Source: Patiriisocius marinus (GTDB lineage: Bacteria; Bacteroidota; Bacteroidia; Flavobacteriales; Flavobacteriaceae). Taken from it: a DNA stretch of 64,000 bases. Shown here piece by piece: positions 26,115-34,651 of the stretch; within the stretch, counting starts at the first letter, position 1; every line of letters starts with the position of its first letter. Below the pieces are notes generated by a model. The model was not told where the DNA came from, did no database searches, and saw only the letters and a program-made list of their open reading frames with translations. The stretch covers positions 124,001 through 188,000 of the forward strand of contig NZ_BKCG01000005.1 in NCBI RefSeq assembly GCF_008974325.1, written 5' to 3'. The position numbers were made by a program, and so were the translations under genes.

Positions 26115-26513
26115 TTGAAAAAAACAATGCTGTATAGTATCTTATTTCTAAAATGCCCTCAATGTAGACAGGGTAAGTTTTTAGAAGCACATCCTTACAA
26201 ACTTTCAAAAATGAATAAGGTGAAGGATCATTGCCCAAAATGTAATTTAAACTACCATATTGAACCTAGTTTTTATACAGGCTCTATGTATGTTTCATAC
26301 GGTGTAGGTATCGCTATTGCTGTAGCAGTATTTATGCTGTCTATAATTTTCAACATCGAATTAGGTCCTAAAGAACTTCTAATTAGCATTATAGTAGCAT
26401 TAATTATTACTATGCCGTACATAGGCGCTGTGTCTAAAGCAATTTGGGCACATTTGTTTATAAAGTACAAACCTGAAATCGCTAAAAAAGTCCCGAATGA
26501 TAAAAGAACTTAA
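26115..26513 (+). CDS. DUF983 membrane protein with zinc-ribbon motifs
   Basis: 132 residues. The N-terminal half has two CxxC motifs (KCPQCRQGKF and HCPKCNLNY), a small zinc ribbon, followed by two membrane helices (about 58-80 and 88-112), the DUF983 layout. Function is unknown. The start shown is TTG; an ATG lies four codons later at 26127. Its end overlaps the Crp/Fnr regulator start by 17 bp, so the two are coupled. It sits directly under the operator at 26051 and thus belongs to the sulfide regulon. Confidence 0.8.
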   Translation: MKKTMLYSILFLKCPQCRQGKFLEAHPYKLSKMNKVKDHCPKCNLNYHIEPSFYTGSMYVSYGVGIAIAVAVFMLSIIFNIELGPKELLISIIVALIITMPYIGAVSKAIWAHLFIKYKPEIAKKVPNDKRT

Positions 26514-27123
26514 ATCATATTACGGATCTCAATTTGAGCCTGCATTATTAGAAGAAATTAATAGTGTGGCTACATTTGTAGATATTATGGAAGGGCAAGA
26601 TATCATGAGGCCCGGACAGTATATTAAATCTATGCCCCTATTATTATCAGGTAGCATAAAAATCATGCGGCCAGATTCTGACGGAAACGAACTTTTACTT
26701 TACCATCTTGAAAAAGGTGATACGTGTGCAATGACAATGTCTTGTTGTATGGGAAATACTAAAAGTGAAATTCATGCTGTAACCGAAACACCTGTTAAGC
26801 TTTTAATGATTCCTATTGGCAAAATGGAAGAATGGTCCAGTAAGTATAAAACTTGGCGAAATTTTGTTTACAATAGTTATCATAACCGTATGATGGAATT
26901 ACTAGAAAGTATTGATAATATTGCTTTCAACAATATGGATGAGCGTTTAGAAAATTATTTAAACGATAAAATCAAGATTTTAAATAGTAAACATATATAC
27001 ATCACTCATAAAGACATCGCATCAGACCTTCATACGAGTCGTGTGGTAATTTCCAGATTATTAAAAAAGATGGAAAATATTCAAAAGATAAAATTACACC
27101 GTAGTTTTATTGAAGTCTTGTAA
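26497..27123 (+). CDS. Crp/Fnr family regulator of the sulfide/persulfide locus
   Basis: 208 residues. An N-terminal cyclic-nucleotide-binding-like beta-barrel (about 20-130), a dimerisation helix (about 125-150) and a C-terminal Crp winged helix (HKDIASDLHTSRVVISRLLKKME, about 167-190). The sensor part has C77, C83 and C84 in CAMTMSCCMG, suggesting thiol/persulfide sensing rather than cyclic nucleotide (inference). In the recognition helix the position of the conserved Glu that reads TGA half-sites in Crp and FNR is Val (SRVVISR). This fits the unusual operator TGTAAC/GTTACA found upstream of this gene and of both following units. The stop codon overlaps the next operator. Confidence 0.87.
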   Translation: MIKELKSYYGSQFEPALLEEINSVATFVDIMEGQDIMRPGQYIKSMPLLLSGSIKIMRPDSDGNELLLYHLEKGDTCAMTMSCCMGNTKSEIHAVTETPVKLLMIPIGKMEEWSSKYKTWRNFVYNSYHNRMMELLESIDNIAFNNMDERLENYLNDKIKILNSKHIYITHKDIASDLHTSRVVISRLLKKMENIQKIKLHRSFIEVL

Positions 27124-27164
27124 CATCTGTTACAAAACATAAGTGACTTACTCCATTACTTTTG
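27119..27164 (+). promoter_or_regulatory. Crp/Fnr-type operator TGTAAC-N4-GTTACA with promoter, TSUP gene
   Basis: A perfect palindrome TGTAACATCTGTTACA (27119-27134) overlaps the stop codon of the regulator. Its centre is 30.5 bp upstream of a perfect -7 element TACTTTTG (27157-27164), and the ATG follows 20 bp later. Confidence 0.82.
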
Positions 27165-27184
27165 CTTTTTTAACTGATAAGTAT

Positions 27185-27985
27185 ATGGAAATTATTGAAA
27201 TTCTAGGATTTATAGGGGCACTTTTCATTGGCCTTGTACTTGGCTTAATTGGTGGTGGTGGTTCCATATTGACCGTCCCTATTTTAGTTTATGCACTTGC
27301 ATTAAATCCTGTTATTGCAACTGCATATTCTCTTTTTGTTGTTGGTACAACATCACTTGTAGGTGCCATTAAAAATATGAAGAAGGGTATGGTTGACTTT
27401 AAAACAGCCATCATTTTTGCAATACCTGCATTTATCGCAGTATACCTTACCAGGGCTTTTTTAATTCCTACAATTCCCAATGAGCTTTTTCAAGTTGGTA
27501 ATTTTATGGTTACAAAAAACCTAGCAATTATGCTGTTTTTTGCAATTATTATGTTGCTAGCATCAATTTCAATGATTCGAAATAATCGAAAAGAGACTGA
27601 TGAAAACACCGTAATTAATTATAATTATCCTCTTATAATTATTGAAGGTTTTGTAGTTGGAACAATTACGGGAATAGTAGGTGCCGGAGGAGGTTTTTTA
27701 ATAATCCCTGCCTTGGTTCTTTTAGCCAAACTCCCAATGAAGAAAGCCGTAGCAACTTCATTATTTATAATTGCTATTAAATCACTTATCGGTTTTTTAG
27801 GTGACGTACAAAATTTAGAAATTGATTGGCATTTCTTATTAATTTTTACAGCAATCTCTATTGTAGGTATTTTTATTGGGATTTGGTTAAATAAATTTAT
27901 TGATGGCAAAAAACTTAAAAAGGGGTTTGGCTGGTTTGTTTTAATAATGGGAATGTACATCATCTACAAAGAGTTATTTATGTAA
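27185..27985 (+). CDS. TSUP (TauE/SafE) family transporter
   Basis: 266 residues from the ATG at 27185; the longer frame begins upstream of the expected transcription start. About eight membrane helices form two related halves, each beginning with the family signature (GLVLGLIGGGGSILTVPIL and GTITGIVGAGGGFLIIPAL). TSUP proteins move sulfur compounds such as sulfite, thiosulfate or sulfonates. A TauE-type member is also part of the staphylococcal cst sulfide operon. Here it lies between a Crp/Fnr regulator and a CstB-like enzyme and shares their operator, so export of sulfite or thiosulfate made by that enzyme is a reasonable inference. Confidence 0.88.
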   Translation: MEIIEILGFIGALFIGLVLGLIGGGGSILTVPILVYALALNPVIATAYSLFVVGTTSLVGAIKNMKKGMVDFKTAIIFAIPAFIAVYLTRAFLIPTIPNELFQVGNFMVTKNLAIMLFFAIIMLLASISMIRNNRKETDENTVINYNYPLIIIEGFVVGTITGIVGAGGGFLIIPALVLLAKLPMKKAVATSLFIIAIKSLIGFLGDVQNLEIDWHFLLIFTAISIVGIFIGIWLNKFIDGKKLKKGFGWFVLIMGMYIIYKELFM

Positions 27986-28025
27986 CGTAGGTTACTGAAA
28001 TACATATTAGTACTTTATAATTTAG
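27981..28025 (+). promoter_or_regulatory. Crp/Fnr-type operator with promoter, CstB-like gene
   Basis: TGTAACGTAGGTTACT (27981-27996, one deviation from the palindrome) overlaps the stop codon of the TSUP gene. Its centre is 29.5 bp upstream of TAATTTAG (28018-28025, 7 of 8 to TAnnTTTG). Confidence 0.75.
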
Positions 28026-28086
28026 CATAAATTACAAATTCGCAAAAGCTTTCTCAGTAAGTAGCGAAAGCATAAAACAAAATATT

Positions 28087-29505
28087 ATGAAAATAGAACA
28101 GATTTATACAGGCTGCCTTGCACAAGGAGCATACTATATTGAAAGTAATGGCGAAGTTGCTATCATAGACCCATTGCGTGAAGTTCAACCTTATATTGAT
28201 AAAGCAGAAGCTGCAGGTGGAAAAATTAAATACATATTTGAAACTCATTTTCACGCAGATTTTGTTTCAGGTCACGTTACACTTTCTGAAAAAACAGGAG
28301 CTGATATAATTTATGGCCCAAATGCAAACCCATCATTTGAAGCCATTACAGCTAAAGATGGACAGGAATTTAAATTAGGAGAGCTTACATTTATTGTACT
28401 CCATACGCCAGGGCACACAATGGAAAGTACAACATATCTATTAAGAGATAAAGATGGAAAAGATTATGCGTTATTTACTGGAGACACCTTGTTTTTAGGA
28501 GATGTAGGACGACCAGATCTTGCACAAAAAGCTGCAGATATGACTCAAGAAGAATTAGCTGGAATTCTTTACAATAGTCTTCGAACTAAAATTATGCCTC
28601 TTGCAGATGATATTATAGTCTATCCAGCTCACGGTGCTGGATCTGCTTGTGGTAAAAATATGATGAAAGAAACAGTTGATACGCTAGGGCACCAAAAAGA
28701 AATGAATTATGCTTTACGCGCAAATATGACGAAAGAGGAATTTGTAAAAGAAGTTACAGACGGTCTTTTACCTCCACCAGCCTATTTTCCTATGAATGTT
28801 AAAATGAATAAGGAAGGTTATAAGGATATTGATGATGTAATTGCTCAAGGTGAAAATGCACTTTCACCACATGCTTTTGAAGCAGCGGCAAATGAAACTG
28901 GGGCTGTAATTCTAGATGTAAGAGATCAACAAGATTTTGCAAAGGGTCATATACCAAGTTCTATTTTTATAGGTATTGATGGTAATTTTGCTCCTTGGGT
29001 GGGCGATTTAATTAAAGATGTAAAACAACCTATTCTTTTAATTGCTGATCAAGATCGTATTGAAGAAACTATCATTAGATTATCAAGAGTAGGTTTTGAT
29101 AATACATTAGGTTATTTAAAAGGCGGGTTTGATGCTTGGAAAAAAGCAGGTAAGGAATATGACGTTGTTAGCTCTATTTCTGCTATTGAATTTAAACAAA
29201 TTGAAGAGGAAAATGATTATTCAATTCCAGTATTTGATGTTAGAAAAACAGGCGAATATGTATCTGAACACATAATTAATGCACAAAACACCGTGCTTTC
29301 TGATTTAAATAATCACCTAGCAGAGTATCCTAATAATGAAACTTTTTATGTTCATTGCGCTGGTGGATACAGAAGTATGATTGCCGCATCAATTTTAAAA
29401 AGCCGTGGAATCCACAATTTAATTGATGTAAAGGGTGGATTTGATGCAATTAAAGAAGTAGGTGTTAAAACTACTGACTACGTCTGCCCTACTACTTTAA
29501 AGTAA
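28087..29505 (+). CDS. CstB-like persulfide dioxygenase with two rhodanese domains
   Basis: 472 residues. The N-terminal metallo-beta-lactamase domain (about 1-245) is of the ETHE1/persulfide dioxygenase type (THFHADFVSGH, HTPGHTMEST, FTGDTLF, YPAHGAGSACG). A first rhodanese domain (about 265-360) lacks the active-site Cys (IADQDRIEE where the loop should be). A second (about 370-470) has it, C424 in HCAGGYRS. This order, dioxygenase then inactive rhodanese then active rhodanese, is that of staphylococcal CstB, which oxidises persulfides to thiosulfate. Regulation by the TGTAAC/GTTACA operator with the TSUP transporter supports a sulfide-detoxification role. A strong terminator follows. Confidence 0.9.
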   Translation: MKIEQIYTGCLAQGAYYIESNGEVAIIDPLREVQPYIDKAEAAGGKIKYIFETHFHADFVSGHVTLSEKTGADIIYGPNANPSFEAITAKDGQEFKLGELTFIVLHTPGHTMESTTYLLRDKDGKDYALFTGDTLFLGDVGRPDLAQKAADMTQEELAGILYNSLRTKIMPLADDIIVYPAHGAGSACGKNMMKETVDTLGHQKEMNYALRANMTKEEFVKEVTDGLLPPPAYFPMNVKMNKEGYKDIDDVIAQGENALSPHAFEAAANETGAVILDVRDQQDFAKGHIPSSIFIGIDGNFAPWVGDLIKDVKQPILLIADQDRIEETIIRLSRVGFDNTLGYLKGGFDAWKKAGKEYDVVSSISAIEFKQIEEENDYSIPVFDVRKTGEYVSEHIINAQNTVLSDLNNHLAEYPNNETFYVHCAGGYRSMIAASILKSRGIHNLIDVKGGFDAIKEVGVKTTDYVCPTTLK

Positions 29506-29527
29506 AGAAAAGTTTAATATTGTTAAG

Positions 29528-29560
29528 AAAGTGCGTCAATAATCTTGACGCACTTTTTTT
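29528..29560 (+). terminator. Rho-independent terminator of the sulfide regulon
   Basis: A perfect 12-bp stem (AAAGTGCGTCAA / TTGACGCACTTT) has a 5-base loop and runs into seven T. It lies 22 bp after the stop codon. Confidence 0.95.
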
Positions 29561-29623
29561 GTCTTTTTATAAAACAAGATTAAATCCATAAAAATTCCAA
29601 TTTACAACACTACTATTCACAAC

Positions 29624-29666
29624 TGATGAATATCATTTATCCTTCAATTGACAACGGCTACATTTA
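29624..29666 (+). promoter_or_regulatory. FNR-like operator and promoter of the Mla-type unit
   Basis: TGATGAATATCA (29624-29635), of form TGAT-N4-ATCA, is centred exactly 29.5 bp upstream of TACATTTA (29659-29666, 7 of 8 to TAnnTTTG). Confidence 0.7.
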
Positions 29667-29686
29667 CGTAGCCTAATAAATTTAAA

Positions 29687-30463
29687 TTGAACGGAATTAA
29701 ATCTATATCTGTAAAAACTAAACACTTTTTCGAAGAAATAGGTGACATGTCATATTTCGCCATCCGTTTTTTTAAAGAAGTTTTTAGTGCGCCTTTTGAG
29801 TGGAAAGAACTCATTAGACAGTGCTACCAAATGGGAAATAGGTCATTTATATTAGTGGGTGTTACTGGTTTTATTTTAGGCTTAGTATTTACATTACAAT
29901 CGCGCCCTACACTACTCCAGTTTGGTGCAGTTTCTTGGATGCCATCTATGGTTAGTCTTTCAATAATACGCGAAATTGGTCCTGTAATCATAGCGCTTAT
30001 TTGCGCAGGTAGAATAGGTTCAGGAATAGGTGCTGAACTGGGAAGTATGAAAGTAACAGAGCAAATTGATGCGATGGAAGTTTCGGGTACAAATCCTTTC
30101 AAATACCTTGTAGTTACTCGTATTGTAGCTACTACACTCATGTTACCTTTATTAATAATTATGGGTGATGCCATTGCACTTTTCGGCTCTGCCATTATTG
30201 AAAATCTAAAAGGAGATGTTTCATATATTTTATATTTCAACAAAGTATTTGATGCATTAAAATTTAGTGACATTATACCCGCAACCATAAAATCATTCTT
30301 CTTTGGTTTTGCTATAGGTTTAGTGGGGTGTTACAAAGGATTTAACTGCTCTAAAGGTACCGTTGGTGTTGGTGAAGCCTCAAACGCAGCTGTTGTTTAC
30401 ACCTCAATGTTATTATTTATTATTGATTTTATAGCCGTTTTTCTAACCGATATATTCTATTAA
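29687..30463 (+). CDS. MlaE-type ABC transporter permease
   Basis: 258 residues with five or six membrane helices and the MlaE family stretch SIIREIGPVIIALICAGR followed by GAELGSMKVTEQIDAMEV. MlaE permeases move phospholipids between inner and outer membranes together with an MlaF ATPase and an MCE-domain protein, which are the next two genes. The frame opens with TTG at 29687 and I see no better start. There is no MlaB or MlaC gene, the usual state in Bacteroidota. The FNR-like operator upstream suggests induction under low oxygen. Confidence 0.9.
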   Translation: MNGIKSISVKTKHFFEEIGDMSYFAIRFFKEVFSAPFEWKELIRQCYQMGNRSFILVGVTGFILGLVFTLQSRPTLLQFGAVSWMPSMVSLSIIREIGPVIIALICAGRIGSGIGAELGSMKVTEQIDAMEVSGTNPFKYLVVTRIVATTLMLPLLIIMGDAIALFGSAIIENLKGDVSYILYFNKVFDALKFSDIIPATIKSFFFGFAIGLVGCYKGFNCSKGTVGVGEASNAAVVYTSMLLFIIDFIAVFLTDIFY

Positions 30464-30464
30464 T

Positions 30465-31202
30465 ATGAGAGAAGTAATTTTAGAAATAAAGGATTTAAAG
30501 AAAAGTTTTGGCGAACACCAAGTCCTTAATGGGTTTAATCTGAAACTTTACAAAGGTGAAAATCTAGTTGTAATGGGAAAATCAGGTTCAGGGAAATCTG
30601 TTATGATTAAGTGCTTAGTGGGTTTAATGGCAGCTAGTAGCGGATCCATAAAAATTAAAGACTTAGACATTACATCGTTAGGTCAAAAAGAATTAGATGT
30701 TTTAAGAACTGAAATTGGATTTTTGTTTCAAGGCAGTGCTTTATATGATTCTATGACCGTTCGTGAAAACTTAGCATTTCCTTTACGCCGAAATAGAGAT
30801 AAAATCAACACTTCGCAAACCACCGAAGAAATAGTGCTCGAAGCATTGAAAAATGTAGGATTAGAACACACAATTGACTTAATGCCCTCAGAACTTTCTG
30901 GAGGTATGCAAAGACGTGTAGCACTAGCAAGAGCATTGATATTAAAACCGAAAATTATTCTTTATGATGAACCTACAACGGGACTTGACCCTATTACATC
31001 TAAAGAGATTATTCAACTTATGGGTACAATTCAAGAAACCTATAAAACCTCATCTCTAATTATAACACACGATGTAGATTGTGCACGTGTTATCAGTAAC
31101 CGAATGATATTATTGATTGATGGAACTAACTATATAGAAGGAACATTTGAAGAACTTTCAAAATCTGGAGACCCAAAGGTCAAAGCCTTCTTTAAAAACT
31201 AA
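30465..31202 (+). CDS. MlaF-type ABC transporter ATP-binding protein
   Basis: 245 residues, one base after the permease stop. It has Walker A GKSGSGKS, Q-loop FLFQGSALYDS, signature LSGGMQRRVALARA, Walker B ILYDEPTTGLD and switch His in ITHD. The FQGSALYDSMTV segment and tight link to MlaE and MCE genes identify it as the ATPase of the lipid transporter. Confidence 0.92.
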   Translation: MREVILEIKDLKKSFGEHQVLNGFNLKLYKGENLVVMGKSGSGKSVMIKCLVGLMAASSGSIKIKDLDITSLGQKELDVLRTEIGFLFQGSALYDSMTVRENLAFPLRRNRDKINTSQTTEEIVLEALKNVGLEHTIDLMPSELSGGMQRRVALARALILKPKIILYDEPTTGLDPITSKEIIQLMGTIQETYKTSSLIITHDVDCARVISNRMILLIDGTNYIEGTFEELSKSGDPKVKAFFKN

Positions 31203-31207
31203 ATTGT

Positions 31208-32197
31208 ATGGAAAAAACAGCTTCACATAAAACTCGAGTAGGAATATTTGTTGTCCTAGGAACCATTATTTTAATAATAGCACTCTACTTTATTGGAAAC
31301 AGACAACATATTTTCAGCAACAATATGAAAGTGTTTGGTGTGTTCCAAAATGTTAATGGTTTACAATTAGGAAACAATGTTAGATACTCAGGTATTAATG
31401 TTGGGACGGTTTCTAATATAGAAATGACTGATAAAGCTACGATAATTGTAGAAATGATGGTAGAAGAAAAAACCGGCGTTTTTATTAAAAAAGATGCCAT
31501 AGCCACAATAGGGTCTGATGGTTTAGTAGGAAGTATGGTTATTAATATCCTGCCAGGAAAAGACGATTTATTAGCTATTAAATCTGGAGACACTATAAAT
31601 ACTTACAGTAAAATAGGCGCTGACGATATGTTATCTACACTTAATGTAACTAATGAAAATGCGGCTTTGCTTACAGCAGATTTACTTAAAATAACTAATA
31701 AAATTTTAAAAGGAGAAGGAACATTGGGGGCTTTAATTACAGACTCATTATTAACTAAAGATATAAGAGTTACACTTTCTAATTTGAAACAAACAACGCA
31801 AGGTGCTAATAATCTTGTAAGTTCAATGAACACTAAATTATCAAAAATAGATTTGGAAGATAGCGCCATTGGTATATTAATGACTGACACATTAGTGGGC
31901 AATCAAGCAAAAAATATTTTTTTACAGCTCGAAAATTCAAGTGTTAAAATTTCAGAAACTACAAAACATTTAGAGTCAATGATTTCTGAAATAGATAATT
32001 CAAAAAGTGCTTTCAACTACTTAACTAAAGATGAAAACTTACCAAAAACTCTTGAGGCAACTATGCGGGAAATTAATGAGGCTTCAGTTAAACTAAATGA
32101 AAATATGGAAGCTTTAAAGCATAATTTTTTCTTCAGAGGTTATTTCAAAAAACAAGAAAGAGAAGCGAAAAAGCAAGCCGAAACAATTAAAGAGTAG
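31208..32197 (+). CDS. MlaD-type MCE domain protein
   Basis: 329 residues. A single N-terminal membrane helix (about 12-30) is followed by one MCE domain (about 38-118; VFGVFQNVNGLQLGNNVRYSGINVGTV and TIGSDGLVGSMVINI). A long helical C-terminal region (about 140-329) ends in a Lys-rich coiled coil. MCE proteins form hexameric lipid-carrying rings anchored in the inner membrane. The start is 5 bp after the ATPase gene. Confidence 0.9.
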   Translation: MEKTASHKTRVGIFVVLGTIILIIALYFIGNRQHIFSNNMKVFGVFQNVNGLQLGNNVRYSGINVGTVSNIEMTDKATIIVEMMVEEKTGVFIKKDAIATIGSDGLVGSMVINILPGKDDLLAIKSGDTINTYSKIGADDMLSTLNVTNENAALLTADLLKITNKILKGEGTLGALITDSLLTKDIRVTLSNLKQTTQGANNLVSSMNTKLSKIDLEDSAIGILMTDTLVGNQAKNIFLQLENSSVKISETTKHLESMISEIDNSKSAFNYLTKDENLPKTLEATMREINEASVKLNENMEALKHNFFFRGYFKKQEREAKKQAETIKE

Positions 32198-32202
32198 AAC
32201 CT

Positions 32203-32700
32203 ATGAATATTGAATACCTACAAGAACGCGTTGAAGACTATAAAACATCTATTGAAACTGTAGTCGCTAAAAAAACTAAATGGAATGAATTTAGTAAACC
32301 TTTATTGCTGAAAACACTAAAAGCTATTGTTACAAAATATACTATAGGATGGAAAGTTCAAGAACTTAACTGGATACATAATAATGAAGCTGTTAATATT
32401 AGTTTTGAAACGTTCCCAAAAGACTTGATGGACTGCACTAATAAAATCCCTACATTTCAATTTATACCTGGAGGAGCCTTAATTTTCTCTCAAACGTATA
32501 GTGGCGATATATACATTTTTGTAATGTTTCCTGAAGTTGATGGAATACCTGCAGATAATAATACCGTTGAATTTGGTTTAATAAATCCATCTGAGGTTAC
32601 AGAAAAAGTAATTATAGAAAAAGTAGAAGAGTTTCTAAAAGAAATGATACAATGGGAAGTTCCAAATAAGCGAACTAAAGTAGGATACAGTACCTCCTAA
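32203..32700 (+). CDS. Hypothetical protein, last gene of the Mla unit
   Basis: A soluble protein of 165 residues with no signal peptide, 5 bp after the MlaD gene and therefore co-transcribed. It has an alpha/beta pattern with KYTIGWKVQELNWI, FQFIPGGALIF and FVMFPEVDGIP. I recognise no family. No usual Mla component looks like this, so it may be a lineage-specific partner or an unrelated passenger. Confidence 0.7.
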   Translation: MNIEYLQERVEDYKTSIETVVAKKTKWNEFSKPLLLKTLKAIVTKYTIGWKVQELNWIHNNEAVNISFETFPKDLMDCTNKIPTFQFIPGGALIFSQTYSGDIYIFVMFPEVDGIPADNNTVEFGLINPSEVTEKVIIEKVEEFLKEMIQWEVPNKRTKVGYSTS

Positions 32701-32715
32701 ATCTATAAATAAAGG

Positions 32716-33384
32716 TTAGCTAATAATTCTACCATCAAGCATTTCAACTATACGATCTGTTTTTTTAGCAAAATCTAAATCGTGAGTCACAATTAATAAT
32801 GATAAACCCTGCTCCACACTTAGCTTTTTAAAAATAGAGAACACATTTTGAGCATTGTGACTATCTAAATTCCCAGTAGGTTCATCACCCATAATAATAG
32901 AAGGATTATTTATTAAAGCTCTAGCAATAGCTACTCGTTGTTTTTGTCCTCCTGAAATATTAGAAGCCTTATTGTAGGCTATACCTTCAATATCTAAAAT
33001 TCTGAGCTTTTCCATAGCATCAGCTTCGATTTCTTTTAGTGATTTTTCTCCTAACTTTTTTGCTGGAAGCATCACATTTTCAAGCACTGTAAATTCTGAA
33101 AGCAAATAATGAAACTGAAATACAAAACCAATATGCTTATTGCGTATATATGAAAGTTCATCGCGGGTTTTTCCTGAAATTTTCTGTCCTTTTATAAAAA
33201 GCTCCCCTTCATAATCAGTATCCATTGTAGATAAAATATACAAAAGCGTAGATTTACCACAACCCGATTTACCCATAATAGATACAAACTCCCCGTTTTT
33301 AATATTCAAATCAATATCCTTTAACACGTGAAAGTCTACGGGTTTTCTGAAATGCTTATTGATTTTTTTTGCTTCTAAAACCAT
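32716..33384 (-). CDS. LolD/MacB-type ABC transporter ATP-binding protein
   Basis: 222 residues with Walker A MGKSGCGKS, Q-loop FVFQFHYLL, signature ISGGQKQRVAIARA, Walker B IIMGDEPTGNLDS and His switch in VTHD. The FQFHYLLSEFTVLENV form is characteristic of the LolD/MacB/FtsE group. It is the last gene of a three-gene exporter operon, 7 bp after the FtsX-like permease. It is convergent with the Mla unit (15 bp apart). Confidence 0.9.
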   Translation of the reverse strand: MVLEAKKINKHFRKPVDFHVLKDIDLNIKNGEFVSIMGKSGCGKSTLLYILSTMDTDYEGELFIKGQKISGKTRDELSYIRNKHIGFVFQFHYLLSEFTVLENVMLPAKKLGEKSLKEIEADAMEKLRILDIEGIAYNKASNISGGQKQRVAIARALINNPSIIMGDEPTGNLDSHNAQNVFSIFKKLSVEQGLSLLIVTHDLDFAKKTDRIVEMLDGRIIS

Positions 33385-33391
33385 ATCTAAA

Positions 33392-34651
33392 TTATTGACC
33401 TCTAATTATTTCTACAGGATCTATTCTTCGGGCTTTCAATGATGGCAAATATCCCGCAAAAAATGTAGAAACTAATGCAAATGAAATCCCGATAATATAG
33501 TACCAAACATCAAAATTTACGGGATATGTTTTAATGGTAGGTAGCGCTTCTGTTTCAAAAGGGATTCCATCTATTAACGAAGAAAGCAAAAAACCTACTA
33601 GTAAGCCTAGTAAGCCTCCAATTATTCCAATAATCATCGCTTGACTTAAAAAAATAAATTGAACATCTTTACCAGAAAAGCCTGTTGCTTTTAGAATTGC
33701 TATATCATTCATTTTTTCATAAATGAGCATATTTAAAATATTGTAAATACCAAAACCTGCAACAATTAATAAGGTTACAGAAACAGCGTAAGTAATCAAA
33801 TTTCTAATAGTTGTACCCGTTTCAAACTGTGCATTTGCCGTAGCAATATCAACTGCTTTTAATTTGTTTTGATAAGCGATGCTTTTCGCCATTGACGGCG
33901 CATTTTCAATATCGTAAAGCTTAACATTGATATCTGTAATATAATTATTTGGCACTCCAGAAATACGTTGAACTGTCGATAGATTAGCGTAGCTCTGTAT
34001 ATCATCTAAATCTGCAACACCGCTTTGAAAAATTCCAACAATTTTTAGGGGAAATACTCCTCCTTTTACTGTGCTTACTTGAATACGATCTCCAACTTTA
34101 AGAGACATCTTTTCCGCAACACCTGAACCTAAAAATATTCCCGAATTAGTATTTTCTAAATCCTTAGCGGCCCCTTCAATTATATAATCCCCAAAATTGA
34201 ATAAATCGACTTCCTTCATAATGTCAATTCCTTTTAGGTTTCCCACTAACTCAATAGATCCTGAAATATAAAAAAGCTGAATATTCAATTGTGGTAATGC
34301 TCCTCGTACTCGTTTATCTGCATTTAGCTTATCAATTAGCGGCAAAGCATTATGTATTTTAGTTTGACTAAATTTCGGTTTTATAGATTTAACTACGTTC
34401 ATCGAATTTTCAAAATCTGAGTAATTAGCTATAGGTTGACTTTCTGAAGGTTCAATTTCGTTATAAACATGAATATGTGGTGTTTGGTTTAAAATTAAAC
34501 TATCTAGCATTTCATTTAAACCAGTCATAAAACTCACAAGTGTTATGTAAGAGCCTATACCAAAGGTAACTCCAAGAGCAGCAATTAGGGTTTGCTTGAT
34601 CTTAGTCAATAAGTGTGCTTTTGCAATTCCTAAAAGTAGATTTGTATTCAT
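33392..34651 (-). CDS. FtsX-like (MacB/DevC-type) ABC transporter permease
   Basis: 419 residues. The N-terminal helix (about 15-40) is followed by a periplasmic MacB_PCD domain (about 45-255) and three C-terminal helices in the FtsX fold (about 280-410), ending in the usual LKARRIDPVEIIRG. With the separate adaptor and ATPase it forms a MacAB- or DevBCA-like exporter, which drives substrates across the envelope by mechanotransmission. It overlaps the adaptor gene by 4 bp. The substrate is unknown. Confidence 0.9.
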   Translation of the reverse strand: MNTNLLLGIAKAHLLTKIKQTLIAALGVTFGIGSYITLVSFMTGLNEMLDSLILNQTPHIHVYNEIEPSESQPIANYSDFENSMNVVKSIKPKFSQTKIHNALPLIDKLNADKRVRGALPQLNIQLFYISGSIELVGNLKGIDIMKEVDLFNFGDYIIEGAAKDLENTNSGIFLGSGVAEKMSLKVGDRIQVSTVKGGVFPLKIVGIFQSGVADLDDIQSYANLSTVQRISGVPNNYITDINVKLYDIENAPSMAKSIAYQNKLKAVDIATANAQFETGTTIRNLITYAVSVTLLIVAGFGIYNILNMLIYEKMNDIAILKATGFSGKDVQFIFLSQAMIIGIIGGLLGLLVGFLLSSLIDGIPFETEALPTIKTYPVNFDVWYYIIGISFALVSTFFAGYLPSLKARRIDPVEIIRGQ

